From Lycocorax pyrrhopterus obiensis (taxonomy: Eukaryota > Chordata > Aves > Passeriformes > Paradisaeidae), in the NCBI GenBank assembly GCA_014706295.1, contig JACSVZ010000012.1:15893255-15957254 (forward strand): a DNA stretch of 64,000 nt, in the 5' to 3' direction. The position numbers and the translations under genes are program-made. Under the pieces are notes generated by a model, which worked only from the letters and a program-made list of their open reading frames with translations, ran no database searches and had not been told where the DNA came from. Position 1 is the stretch's first letter. The number at the start of each line of letters is the position of its first letter. Shown one piece after another: positions 48,035 to 60,644 of this stretch.

Positions 48035-49804
48035 GTGAGTGCCGGGGCGAGCACCCACCCCTCTGTGTCTACAGGATCCCAGCAAAGCTTCCTGCTTCTC
48101 CAGGGGCACAGATCCAACTCCAGCCTCCGTGGGGTTTATTCTGCTCTCAAAACAGCCCTTCTTGGGGAATTTTTGGGGGTTTTGCCCCTGGCTGAGTCTT
48201 TCTTTGAGCTTGATATTTAAACCTCCCCATCCTTCATATTATGATAGTGAAAAAGAAGAGTTGGTTGTTGGGAGCCACCCGAAGTGGGGAGGTGATGCTC
48301 GGAGCCTTCTGCCTGTGGGTGCTGGGGTGAGATACCGCCCTGGGGGCTCCTTGGCCAATGCAACAGGCCCAGGTGCCTCTTTCCTATGTCATGAAGCAGC
48401 TTCAGGGCACTTGTAGCTGGTCTCCACCAGGAGCAGTGGCAGGAGCATCATCCCTGAGCTCTCCCCACAGCCCTGGCCTTGGAGATTTGCAAATGCTCCC
48501 AGCCTAGCACTGTGTGTTGGCCTTTGGTTCAGCCCTGAGGATTTTTATCGTGTTCTTCTACTCTCATGCTGATCCTGATGAAATACTAATATGGCTGGGC
48601 CAGCTGCTCTGAGCAAGTTTATTGGCAAAGCTGCTGATGGCCAAAGCGTTTCAGTGCTTTTGGTGCCAGCAGAATCGCACTGGGACTATAAAAGTGATGG
48701 GAAAGGGGATTATTAACACTGAAACAAAGATAAGGCCTGAAAGCCGGGGCTGACAGTCCGGTGCTGAATAAAATCCTTATGAAACAGCTCCCTTCGAACA
48801 GCACCCTTGGATTTTTTTATCTTTATGGTTTTTTAAAATTATCCCTCTCACAGTCAGATCCCTGTGTTGCCCAGCAGAGCAGCTGTCCAAACCCTGGATT
48901 AATTTTGATGCTTTGCAGGCTGCATTTCATTTCCTGGTGCTACTAATTCTCCCAAAAGTTGTGCACAGAGCGGATCTTTGCACATTGCTGAGCCTGTCCT
49001 GCCACTCCTGTTGTGACAGAGCTCCTGGATGTCCTGCAGCACCCGAGCCACTGCTTCCACGTGTGGGACCTGTGGGTCTTCCTTCAGCCCATCAAATTGT
49101 TAGAGTGGGTCTAGGAATGGGAGGAAGCCTGTGGGAAAGCTGTGTAGCCTCCACCATGAAGGACATGGCGTGCAGGGCTCCCTTGCACACCCAGCTGGTC
49201 TGTTGGTGCTTCCAGGGAGCTGTGCTGGAGGTGAAGGGAGGTGGTGGGAGGCTGCTGTAAGACCGTGGGGTGATGTTGCAGGGCGAGTCAGAGCCACTGC
49301 AAACACCTCACCTTCTGCTGCAGGCACCTCCTGTGCTGGGAGTGCAGGCAGGCTTGTGCTCCATGGAACAGCCATCCTGGAGCACACCCTGTGCACTGTG
49401 GGAGTCAGGAGAGCTCTGAGTGCACATAAGAAGTGTTGAAGATCTTACTTTACTCATGGCTGGAAGGGGCCGAGGATGCCAAGAGGAGAAGGAGTAGGAA
49501 AACCCTTGGAGACTGGAAGGCTCCCTCCACAGCCAGAGCAGCACATGAATGGATGTGTTGTCTTCTGTCCAGATTCTCCCAGGTTCTTTTCCTGGCTCAG
49601 TTAGGAACTGCTGATTAGTTGCTGATGAAGGCTATCAGGATGCTATCCCAGAGGAGAAAAAGAAGAGATGGCACTGCTGGCAGGGTGGGACATGTGGACA
49701 GCACGATGGGAGTGGAGCAGCACGTGGTGCTGCAGGTTAACGAGCCCTGGGATGCTGACGAGGAATGCAGGATTCCCATAAAGATTTATGAATAAGAGGT
49801 GGGC

Positions 49805-50009
49805 TGCTGGGTATCAGGAGGGAGAGAAGTTGGAACAGCTTGCCCAGAGAAGCTGTGGCTGCCCCTGGATCCCTGGCAGTGTCCAAGGCCAGGTTGGATG
49901 GGGCTTGGAGCAGCCTGGGATAGTGGAAGGTGTCCCTGTCCATGGCAGGGGATGGAATGAGATGGGCTTTAAGATCCTTTCCAACCCAAACTATTCCATA
50001 ATTCTCTGA
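49805..50009 (+). mobile_element. CR1 LINE 3' fragment (subfamily 1)
   Basis: It runs from GGTATCAGGAGGGAGAG through CTGGCAGTGTCCAAGGCCAG to CTATTCCATAATTCTCTGA. It lies in intron 2. Confidence 0.85.
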
Positions 50010-51659
50010 TAAGGTCCTTTCCTTGAAGAAGTGGTGAATTCACTGTGAGCAGGTACCAGCACTCCCCATTCAAGGTGGGGGAGACATGACCAAAACCAGC
50101 TCAGGAGGAGGCTCATGCACAGGGACATGGCAGGAGCAGGGCTGTCTGTGGGAGACGTGATGAGCTCATCTTTGGGGAGAGTTCTCGGCTCTCTGGGGAG
50201 GAGCTGCACTCTGGCTTGCTGCTGTTTTGGGGGCCATGAGCAGAGGAATCACCCAGCAAGGTGGCAGAAGTGATTATCTTTGGCGTGGATGAGATGTCAC
50301 ATCCTCATCTGACCACTGGGACGTGTTCCTCAGCCTTTTCCGTTGTGTCCCACAGTTCCAGTGTGGCAGAACTGGAGGTGGGATGTGCCCTGGCACTTGA
50401 TGGGAGCTCACAGGAGATTGTCCTGCTGTGGCACCACAGCTCCTCTGCAGGTCCTTGTGAGGACACCAAGACACCTGGTGGGGAGCTGGGGCCCTGAAGA
50501 TGGGCAGAAGAGCTGAGCCTGTGGCTACTGAGCCTCCCAGACCCCTTCTTTCCCTTCAAAACAACCTTCCACCTCATTCCATGAGCTCAGGAACTGGCTG
50601 GGCTGGTCAGCAGGTCTGGGTTTCCTGCTGGTCTGGTTTTGTTTTTGCCCTGCAGGTAACCCATGACAGTGCTGGTGTGGTCAGCTGGGACAGGCTATGG
50701 GCTCTTCCTCTCCATCCTATATCCTTCACCCCCTTGCCTGGAGCTGCTCCAAGATTAACCCCAAATCCTTATGGCTACAAACCCTGAATGTACAGAAGGG
50801 AAGACGAGCACAAATGGGGCTTGATTGAACAGGGACAGCGCCTGCCCTGTTGAAGCCATTATCCCTTGGGTGTCACGCTGCACTCTGCCAGGAGGTCTCA
50901 CACGTGCTGGTGACACAGAGAAATGAGCTGCCTGTCACTTCTCATCCCTTCTTCCCTGTGAAGATTTAGGAGTGGGACTGAGGAAAAGCTCTCCTTTGCT
51001 CTCTCTCCTCTTCCTTCTACAGCAGGCAGGGGCTTCTTCTCAGCCTTTGACCACCTGCAGCCCTCCACTGCAGCCTGCACAGAAAGTCACTGCATGGTTC
51101 ACAGGCGTGGTCCCTTGCAGTTCCCTCCTCTTGCACCTGGAAGGAGCAGAGCAGTCTGGAGCACTTCCCTGCTTCCACTCTCCCTTGTCTGTCAGGCAAC
51201 ATGCAGAGCTCTTCGGGAACTGGCTCCATGCCCCGCTGTGGAGCTGGGAAGAAGCTAACTCATAGCATGGTTGGGGTGAGTTTACTGGGAATTGTGCCCA
51301 TGGGAGGAAAAGAAAGAAGCCAAAAGGAAGCAGCTGGATTTGAGCTTAGACCAGGACCCTGGAATTAATATTTCTTATACTTGTAGAGGGTGTACTGGAG
51401 AGTCAGCAGGTCTCTGTCCTTGCTGTCCCCTCCATCCTTTGATGTGTGTTGTCCCCAACACTTCAGCTTCAGAAAGGAGAAAGGGTTTGCATGAATTGTT
51501 ATTGTCAAGCCCAAGGAGATGGTCAGAAGATCTTCCAGAGGTGCTGATGTTGAGGGCACAGCTTTGAGTGGCAGAGGGGTGAACAGCTCCAAGACACAAG
51601 AGCATGAGGATTGTTGGCCTCCAGTCTGTGGGCTTGCTCCTGTCCCTGGCATTTCCTCT

Positions 51660-51779
51660 CCAGGTTGGATGGGACCCTGAGCAACCTGATCTAGTGAGTG
51701 CCATCCCTGCCTGTGGCAGGGGTTGGAATGAGATGAGCTTTTAGTTCCCTTCCTGCCCAAACCAGTCTGTGATTCTCCG
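51660..51779 (+). mobile_element. CR1 3'-end fragment
   Basis: It runs from CCAGGTTGGATGGGACCC to AAACCAGTCTGTGATTCTCC. It is short and diverged. Confidence 0.8.
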
Positions 51780-52610
51780 ACTTCTTATCTTCCCCTTCTG
51801 ACTGTTCTAGGCTTGATCATTGATTTACTTGTTTGGTAGCAATCAGGACAAGCTCCTTCAGCAGGTAGAGAAGCTTTTTGGGGTCGACGAGGTCCAGGCT
51901 CCCTCCTGCGGTGGCTCCCTGTGTGCAGGAGGAAGGACCCAGTTTGGTGAGGATCACCCCTTGGGCCAGCCAGGGAGCAGCTGCCTCTGGCCCAGCTCCT
52001 GGCCTGCGCTGGACAATGCAGCTCCTGTAGACGAGACCAAAAGCAGCAAAATCCTTGGGGAACTGGGATCAGTGAGACCAGATGTGGCCCAGCTGCTCTG
52101 TGGGATTTGAAACCCAACTCCTCATCCTTGGGTGAGGTGTCCTGCACAGAGAGGTGGGTACAGCGGGTGGATCCTTTCCCTCATTCAGCACACGGCCTTG
52201 GCCCTGCCTTGCTCAGGGCAGCAGAGCAGTGGGGGCTGTGTTGGGTGAGCTGTGTTGCTGGGAGGGGACAGTCTCGAGGACACAGGGTGGCACAGGCAGT
52301 GGCTGGGCCATCTCAGGTGAGCACAGCGGCAGATTCCTCCTCCCACGTGCGATTTCCCTGCGTGTCCCCTGCGTCTCCTGTGTCGGTGTTTCCTGCTGCG
52401 CTCCAGAGTGATGCTATCTCACAATGGCAGTCTGGATCTGCCTCCGATTGACGTGTTTGTGCATGGAATAATCACAGCTTTCAAACAGCAGTTCCTGTGT
52501 TGTGTGAGGTGACATTTGGAGAGCAGCAGCAGCAGCTTATTAAATTGAAAGTAGGGGAGGAAAAATCTACATGATGCTCGGAGTGCTGGGCTCTGGGTCG
52601 CCTCTTTCAT

Positions 52611-52858
52611 GGAGTGGTTTGGGTTTGGGTTGGAAGGGTCCTTAAACTCATCTCATTCCACCCCCTGCCATGGGCAGGGACACCTTCCACTATCCCAGGT
52701 TGCTCCAAGCCCCAATGTCCATCCTGGCCTTGGGCACTTCCAGAGATCCAGGGGCAGCCACAGCTTCTCTGGGCACCCTGTGCCAGGGCCTCCCCACCCT
52801 CCCAGGGAACAATTCCTTCCCAATATCCAATCTTAACGCTGCCCTCTGGCAGTGTGTA
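52611..52858 (-). mobile_element. CR1 LINE 3' fragment (subfamily 1)
   Basis: It runs from GGAGTGGTTTGGGTTTGGG to CTGCCCTCTGGCAGTG. It lies in intron 2, antisense to the gene. Confidence 0.85.
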
Positions 52859-53678
52859 TAGATGGTTCCTCTGCTGGTGGCTTGTAGTCCAGCCTGTGTC
52901 TCATCATATTCCATGTAAATCCCACAGCCTTGCTGGGTAAACTGGACTGCACTGCTGAATTGGGACTTAGGGCCATTATCCACTTTAAACCCCAGAATTG
53001 TTTTGCTCCTCAGCCCTGGTGTAGTGGGATCATGGTTGTTCATGCTCAAAGGTGCTGTTTTTTTCAGAAATGAGAGGCGAAGGATGTTGCCTTGGTAAGA
53101 GGCTGCAGGAGGGAGAGAGCCTCTGAAGGCAGTCCAGTGAGATGCCCTTTTGGGCTAATAATTGAGAAGAGGCTTTTGGTTGTTTGTCATGGCTTGAGCA
53201 GTGATTTTGGCTGAGGGGAGGAGGCAGGGCAAGCTCCAGATGTAAAGAGGAGATTGGCAACAAAAAGCAGGCGGTATCCGAGCCAAAGGGAAAAGAGCGG
53301 AGTGGGGATATTCTGGAAACATCTCCTGCCGTTTTGTTGTTTTTCCCTTTTGTTGCAATGAAATGTGGCCAGTGCTGCCCTGGGATCGCCAGCCCAGCAT
53401 GGTGCCAACTGTCCTCTGCCACTGCCACTGCTGTCACAGTGCCAGTGAGGTTTGTCCCTGGGGCTCTCAGCCCTGCACTGCTGCATCCTGTTGCTGCTGG
53501 CGACGGGCGGGTGGAGAAGGGAGGTCTGGCTTCTGTCCTTCATGGCGCTGTTGATTTGCTCCTGGCTGTGCCATAAAGGGTTTTGGTTTTCTTTGCTCCT
53601 GGAGGAGATGGCAGTAAATCTTTTTGTAATTTGTAACACTTGTGATGCCTCATTTTTCCCATTCACAAAGCAAGACCT

Positions 53679-53801
53679 CAAGGCCAGGTTGGACAGGGCT
53701 TGGAACAACCTGATGAAGCGGAAGGTGTCCCTGCCCACGGCAGGAGGTTGGAACGAGATGAGCTTTAAGCTTCCTTCCAACAAAAAGCATTCCATGGTTC
53801 T
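53679..53801 (+). mobile_element. CR1 3'-end fragment
   Basis: It runs from CTCAAGGCCAGGTTGGACAG to AAAAGCATTCCATGGTTC. It ends 275 bp before exon 3. Confidence 0.8.
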
Positions 53802-54075
53802 AACTGTATTTGGCTGATTCCTGCCTGGAAGATGGTGGGGACTGTGGGTACCTGGGGAGGGCAGGGTGGGAGCAGGGGCTGTTGCCTGGGGCAGGGGGTA
53901 TGTGGGGATTTGCGGGAGGGACGTGCCCTCTGAGTTCCCAGCACCTGTACCCCACGGCTGTGAGATGGGCAGAGAGGGTCCAGGGTGCCCACTGAGCATC
54001 TCCAGAGCTGGGCTCGAGGAGTAGGACGTGTCTGGGTCACGCTCTGATGGGGAGGCCTCTCCTTCTCCTCCACAG

Positions 54076-54293
54076 GGGAGGCCTGGCAGCTGGAGGATGA
54101 CTGCTCGGAGCCCCCCAGGGCCCCCCAGCTCGGCACGGCGGTGCAGGATGCCCCGTTCAGCTACTTCCGCACCCGCTCCTTCTACATGAGGAAGAGCCTG
54201 TCCGTGGACAACCACCTGGGCTCCCTGAGCTACGCCGTGCACCCGGCCGAGAGCAAGGCCGAGCGCGTCAGGACCAAGCTGCGGCGGCAGTTC
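54076..54293 (+). CDS. Coding exon 3 of the same unrecognised gene (residues 105-177); gene continues beyond
   Basis: The acceptor is CTTCTCCTCCACAG| and the donor is CAGTTC|GTGAGT. The 218-bp exon enters in phase 1 and ends in phase 0. It encodes an acidic start (EDDCSEPP), then a conserved-looking block with RTRSFYMRKSLSVDNHL (residues 136-152) and a basic, probably helical end (AERVRTKLRRQF, 166-177). R-x-R-S139 and R-K-S145-L-S147 resemble basophilic kinase sites. G/C-rich third positions and clean splice sites make this the most convincing exon. No enzyme or membrane domain is visible, so this is probably the N-terminal regulatory part of a larger cytoplasmic protein. I could not name the family. 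The next exon was not found in the remaining 9.7 kb and probably lies outside the window. Confidence 0.8.
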
Positions 54294-57200
54294 GTGAGTA
54301 TCGGGCTCTGGCCCCCACGTTCACACACACGCGGCTTCCCAAAAACACTGACATCTTGGAGAGCTATTTTTGTGCCCAACAGTAGCAAAACAACAGAAAG
54401 AGAGGCTGCTCCAGCGTGGTGGAGCAGATGGTGGCAGCAGCTCGGCTTTGCCCAGCCCGTGACAGAGCCCCTCTGCTGGGGGGTCCTGTGCCCCCGGCTC
54501 CCGATGGGGCCCCACTGGCTCAGGGCAGCTGGTGCTCAGCCGGGTGAAGTGTGGGACGAGGGCCTGGACTCTGGGCACTGCTGTCCAAAGCATGGAACAA
54601 GGCTGAAAGTAGGAAATGAGTTTTCCTGTCCTCAGCCTCATGTCCGTGAGGAACTGCACCTTCCCAAAGGTTTGTCCGGGGTCAGCAGTGAGGGGCTGGG
54701 GCAACAGCGAGCCAGCACCGAGTCCCTGGGGCAGCTCAGACCTTCCTGGCCCTGGGGAGCTCCTGGTGGCAGGACAGCAGGGATGTGTGTGGGCTGCACC
54801 ACAGCTGTGGGAGCCTCTGATCAATGTTTAATGGGCTCTGCCTCTTCTCTTTCCCAGAGACACCCAACCCCGGGGTTCGGATGTCCTTCCCCTGCCTCGT
54901 TACCGGCTCGGGGTTGTAATGAGGGCTCGGGTGTCGAGGTGATGAGAAGCACTCGGTGTTGATTGGCAATGGCTGAGAGAGCCGGTACAATGGGAGTGGA
55001 GCAGGGAATGGGCTGAGGCAGCACAGCTTGCCCTGCCCGGGCTGGGCACAGGCACATCTGCTGGGACTCTGGGATCGCTGCCTTCCTCTGCCCCACAAGA
55101 AGGGCTGGTCCCTCCGGGCTCGCACGCACCGGGGGTTTCTCCTGCTGTGTCTGGGCAGTGTCCCAGCCGGGCAGTGTGGGGCTGGGGGCTCACCCTCCCT
55201 GCTCGTGCCTGCGCTGTTGGATGCAGCTGCCGCGTTTGCCCCCGGGAGGACAGCCCCGGCCTCGCAGCGTGCCGGGGGTAGCAGTGGGTGCCGTGGGCGA
55301 GTCTCGGGGAGCTGGTCACTGCCAGTGAACCTTCTCTGTGGGAACTGCTGCCTCGGGCTCAGGAAGCGCTTGAAAGCTCAGGGATGGAGATGACCCCAAG
55401 CAGGATGGGGCACCTGATGAGAGGCTGAAAGATACTGGAGGTGTTTAAGATGAGGCAGCCCTGCTGTGGGGTAAGGAATTGTCTGCTTTTTCTGTCTGCC
55501 TGGAACTGTGGCTCCAAGCTGTGCGCAGGAGGGACAGGAGGGCACTGAGATGTTGGGGACCGTTGTCTTTCAGGGATGTTTTTCCAGTATCTCTGTGGGA
55601 GCTGTTCCCCAGAGCCTCCCTGCTGCAGTGGAGATGGGCACAAAAGGTGTGGAAGCACTTGGGTTTTAAGCACAGTGTCCTGGTACCTGCAGAGGACTGG
55701 GTTCTGCCCTTCCTGTGGGGCAGCCCCCTGTCCCTCCCTGCTCGGTGCCAGCACCTCTTTGTGCTGTCTGTGGCCAGTTTGATTTGGCCTTTCACTTCCT
55801 CAGGTTTTGGGGACCTTTAGCTTTCCGTGATGTACCCACAGAGCTGACTGTCTGTTAAGGAACAGAGCAGGTTTTTTGTAGGGTGTGGGTTTTTTCCTTG
55901 CTAAATCATTCCTGGTTTGTTCCAACGGGTAAAAGTTGTTGCTGTAGGCTCAGCCATGGGCTCTGACCTTATGAGACCTGCTGAGAAAAGCAGACTCATC
56001 CTACTGGGAAAGGGCTTCCAGAGGGCCCTTCAGCAGATGCAGCAAGTGTGGACGAAGGTGAACTGGCAGCACTTGGCTGAGGCTTGGGCCAATACAGGAC
56101 CAGCATTCCTGACTGGTTTGTAAGTTCAAAGTACAGATCCTGCCAAGCTGGGGAAATTATTTCCAAGAACAGTTCTGGGCTCTGTGTCCTCCCAAGGCTG
56201 GGTTAGTGACTTTCCATTTCTGTGCTGGAGGTGTTGCAGCTTCCTCTGGGCTTGTGTTGTGCCCTGGCCCTGTGTGACACCGGCTCTGCCCAGCCCTGGC
56301 TGGGGGAGGAATTGCTGCCAGGTGGGATCCGCTCTCCTCATGTGCAGCACACCACGTACAGGAGAGAGCACATTTTGCCTTGTCACAGTGGCTCGTGTTT
56401 TAGGCAAGTCCATGTTTGAAGCCGGATTCATTTTTCTGGGCTGTTGCACTTCCCCAGCCTGTAATGTCGATTTCTGGCTTTGCTCTTTGCATGCTGACAG
56501 TCTGAGCCACCTTTGCTGTGTGATGCAGCTGCCTGGCTTGGTTTTAAATTTCCCCAAAAATAGAATTTTGGGAATTGCTGAGAGAGGGGAGAGGCTCTTG
56601 AGGCTTTGAGTGGGACCCTACCGTGGCAGGGGGGACGGTGACGGAGCAGAGCTGTTGCCCGCATGCCTCCAGGGCCGTGTGGCCACCTCACATCCACGTG
56701 ATCAGGTGCTGCCCAACGAAGGCTTTGTGCTGGTCATGGGCACCTGAGCTTGTCCAAGGGACAATTTGCTATAATTTATGTGAAAACACTGGAGTCTGGC
56801 TTCCCTGCTCCCCGGGCTGTGATGTGCTGCATGCTGCCAGGGCTGCCGAGGCATCTCAGTGCAGAGGGAGCAGCTGCAAATCCTGCCTGGCCCCACTCTC
56901 ACGGAGCAGCTCCTTTTCCCGTGCCTGCCGGAGGCCAGCACACCTGCCTTCCTCCCAGAGCACTGGGGAGGGTGGCATTTCTCCAGCCATGTCGCTGGTG
57001 GCATGTGTCTGCTGGGTGATGGATCTGCACGTACAGATTACTGGAATTTGCATAATCTGAATTTTAAATGAATTCCAATTTTTGTGATTGTCAGAACGAG
57101 TTTTCTTTCTAATAAGCCTTTCCTTTTAACTCCTCCAAGGCCTGGAGTGCTGTCAGCATTCCTGCCTCGGAGACAGGGGAGCGGCTGATTGCTTTTGACA

Positions 57201-58023
57201 TGTGTCTCTCACTCAGATCCCCTGCCTTGTCCCAGTCACTCCAGCTGTGACAGAGACAACGACCATGGCCAGGCTGGGACCGTGCTCTGAGACCTTGGGC
57301 ATGTTGTTTGGGGTCACTCGGTGATGGCCAAGGGACTGTTTGGGTTTTGTGCCCAGTTGGCTCCTGAGATGGGCAGCAGGAGCAGGGATGGGACTTTCTG
57401 CAGTGTCCCTTGCTGGGGGGAGGAGAAGAGAGGCATGGCTGAGTTGCAGACTGTGCTGATCTCCTTGTCTTCACAGGAAAACTGGTCATTAAAGGCAGAA
57501 TTAACCCTGTTAAACTCAGCATTAACCTTATGGAGCATTAAAAGAGGTCACCAGGGCTGAGTCACACTCTGTGGTGGCTGCTGGGACAGTCAGTGCAGGT
57601 TGCAGCAGGGCTCTGAGGGACTTGTGCTCTTCCCTTTTCCCCATGGGAACTGGAAGTTCTCAGTATCTAGGCCAGTCGTTCTGGCATTGCCCACTCACTT
57701 TGTGATGTTGTGGCACAGATGCTGCTGCCTCTGGAAGAGCCAGCAATGCCCAGGGTGCCATGTGCTGACCTAGCTTGGTTTGAGGTCTCTCCCTTGACCC
57801 CTCTGCTGCTCTGATAGGATGTGCTGCTCTCTGAGCATCTCGGAGGAGTCACCCTGTTTGTGCAGTGGAGGTGGGGGAGAGCAGCCCTTGGCATTGCCAT
57901 GGCATCCCTGGTGCTGCCCCAGCTGCTCTGACACTTCTGCTCGCTGTGGTTCCTGCAGGTTTCAAGTAGGTGACTCAAGGTTGTGTTGCTTTCCTGCCTC
58001 TGCACTAATTAATTTTACTCTCT

Positions 58024-58064
58024 ACTCTCACGCACTAATTTATTTTTTAATTATTATTATTATT
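58024..58064. repeat. A/T-rich tract with an ATT microsatellite
   Basis: An A/T-rich segment in intron 3 contains about five ATT units (near 58048-58062). Confidence 0.7.
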
Positions 58065-58477
58065 TGTGTATGGTATTTTTCCAGGCAGTGATTCTGATAT
58101 GAAATGTCTGTGCCCTGCAGGAAACACTTACACTCTGTTTGTCTTGAGAGTTCTACAGATGAGTTGAGCAGAGGGAATCCCTGCCTGACAAAGCGATGAC
58201 AACAGAGACAAGGTGAATTGGGATAGCAGGGACTGGCAAGAGAGGTAGTGAGGGGAGGAACTCACTGTGTGGCAGAGACCTGGTCACACCTGGTGCTCAC
58301 TGGAGCCACTGACAGCACCTGGGCTGGCACCAGCTGACAGGTACCTGTCCAGGTTTTCCTATTCCAATGAATAATCAGGAACGCCTCCTGTCTCTGGTGG
58401 TCACTGCACTGATGTTGGGGAGTGCAGAAACCGCCTCACCCCAGAGCAGCACCAGTCCATGGGGTGTGATTATCCCA

Positions 58478-58819
58478 GTCTGGGTTTCGGGTGCCAGGTG
58501 AGCTGGAGACTAAGTTGGACCTTGGTAGTCTGCCGGAGCTCGCAGTCTTCTGATTCTTGGATTATAATTTCTCAGCACAGAGCTCCAGCAACACGCAGCA
58601 CTCAGCAACCAGGAACAACCACCTCCTCTTCTTTGGCTCCTCCCAGGGCTTGATTTATAGGGCTAATGCCTGCCCTGCAGCCACAGCTGTTTGTAGGAGG
58701 TTAATGAGCACTTTAGGTTGAGGTGGTCTTAATTAATAATTGGTTCCTGGTGTGGATCCTGGTCTTGAGTGAGAGTTTGGCTAGTGCATACCAACAGGGT
58801 TTAAATACATTATACAACA
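58478..58819 (-). mobile_element. Possible small LTR with adjoining tRNA-Lys-like primer-binding site
   Basis: Read on the - strand, 58819 to 58499 begins TGTTGTATAATG and ends CAGCTCA. It has a TATA-like CCTATAAATC (near 58659). It is followed after two bases by TGGCACCCGAAACCCAGA (58496-58479), close to the start of a tRNA-Lys primer-binding site (TGGCGCCCGAA). No canonical AATAAA was found between TATA and the end, no target duplication was seen, and no second LTR is present. It could be a truncated endogenous retrovirus or a chance match. Confidence 0.35.
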
Positions 58820-59167
58820 TGGTAGAACCCATCTGTGCGTTGTCCCAGTGGTTTGGTCTCGTTCCCAAGTGAGCAGGACCTCCCAAGTGTGCTGGCTGCA
58901 GCCCGTTGTCTCCTCTGTGCAGCCGGTGCTGGAGGCTCTGGTATGATGCTTATGGTGACAGCGAGGTCGTGCTCACCCTGCCATGATCCCACTGGTGCCA
59001 GTGAAATCCCACTCTCTCCTTGCTGCTGGTACCTCTCTCCTTGCTGTATTTTATTGCTATGAGCCACACGCTCTCATACCTGAATTCAGAAAGGATCAGC
59101 AAACAGGCAGAAAATTCCTGGCTGTGCCTGTAGTTCAGTGTGATAAAAATAAATAAATATATAAAAA

Positions 59168-59341
59168 TAGAATCATAGAATCCCAGGATGGTTTGGTTTA
59201 GAAAGAGCCCTAAAAACTGTCTCTTCCCACTCCTGCCATGGGCAGGGACACCTTCCACTATCCCAGGCTGCTCCAAGCCCTGCCCAAGCTGGCCTTGGAC
59301 ACTTCCAGGGATCCAGGGGCAGCCACAGCTCCTCTGGGTTG
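59168..59341 (-). mobile_element. CR1 LINE 3' fragment (subfamily 1)
   Basis: It begins TAGAATCATAGAATCCCAGG, directly after an A/T-rich run (AAATAAATAAATATATAAAA), and ends CCACAGCTCCTCTGGG. Confidence 0.85.
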
Positions 59342-60644
59342 AATAAATGACCATGTGAGAGGCAGGTCAGCTGTGCTTGGTGAGGAGGTGGAGCAGAGCG
59401 ATGAGAGTCATCCTGGACCTTCACACACTCTGCCTCAGCTCCCGGAGCAGTGGCAGTGACTGCCTGAGGGAGGTAATTGCAAAGGCAGCTGATGTTTGCG
59501 CTCTGTGTATCCCTCCTGTGCCCAGCCCCTCCTGCCCACACTGCTCACTTGCCGACTGCTGTTCACTGAGTATTACCAGAAAAACCCAAACCTGATAAAT
59601 AACGTGTTGTCGGAGCCAGAGAGCAACTCATTCCCTGGAGAGCAGTCCCTGGGAGCTGGGAAGAGGCTCCCTGTGAATCACCCCACTTTGCAAATTAGTG
59701 TGGGAGTGAACAGGCACAGCAAAGCTTGAAACCAAAACGTACCCAGCTCATTTCTCTGGTGAACGTGGTTTTATTTACAACAGCAGCTGGTGACGTCCCA
59801 GCTGGTGCTTTGTGGTGCCTGTAGTAAAGCAGGGATGGCTCGGGAAGAGCACAGCGTGCTGTGGGACTGCTCTCAGCATTCCCACACAGAGGCAGATGTC
59901 TCCTGTGGGAGGAATTAGGAAGTAGAGGAGCAGTTTGTGGGGAATGCTGCAGGCCAGGCTGGTAGAAAGGGGGTTCTGGTGCGGGTGGGGACAGTGTGAG
60001 ACATCCCCCTTTGTCAAAGCCAGGCTGGGACCAGGTGTCTGTGACAAACACTGTGAGCTGGGGTGGGTGAGGCCTCTCCTGTTCGCTGTGAGCAAGGTGG
60101 GCCCAGTGCTGGGAAGGTTCAGGGCACAGGAATCTAAAACTAACACACAGGAGATGTGGGATGCTGAGCTTGAAACTGGAAGGTGTTTATTGCTGAGGAC
60201 CAGACTCTGGGTTTGATTTCAGTGCTGCTGTTGCAGGGTGGGTACTGCTGAGACCAACGTGTCATTTCCCAAGAAAATATGCTCAAAGGCTGGCTTTGGT
60301 CCTAACCTGGGCCTTCCCAAATATCTTATGCAAACTCCCGTGAAATAATCTCTAGATTCAAAATATAACAACCACAGTGAGAAACCACCGAGCTCTCCCT
60401 GCAAACCCGCAGTGTTTGCTCCCTCTGCTGGCTTCGCTCTGGGGAGGAGAGCCTGGATCCACCTGCCAAGGGCTGGGAATGCTGCGGAGCATGGGGCTGG
60501 CTTGGGAGGTGGTGGAGGGAGCATCCCACAGGCTGGCAGGGAGAAGAGCAGCAGCTTCAACCAGCCCCAGGGCAACGTCCTGCACCCAGGTCAGGGCAAT
60601 CCCAAGCACAAGCACAGGCTGGGCAGGGAATGGATCAAGAGAAG

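Larger units (their letters stand above)
48035..54075 (+). other. Intron 2 (6.0 kb)
   Basis: GT at 48035 and AG at 54074-54075. Contains four CR1 pieces. Nothing else recognised. Confidence 0.7.

Noticed and set aside
53187..54242. 351-codon open frame on the - strand
   Set aside because: It spans a CR1 fragment, intron 2 DNA and the antisense of exon 3. No domain or consistent composition; a shadow of GC-rich sequence.
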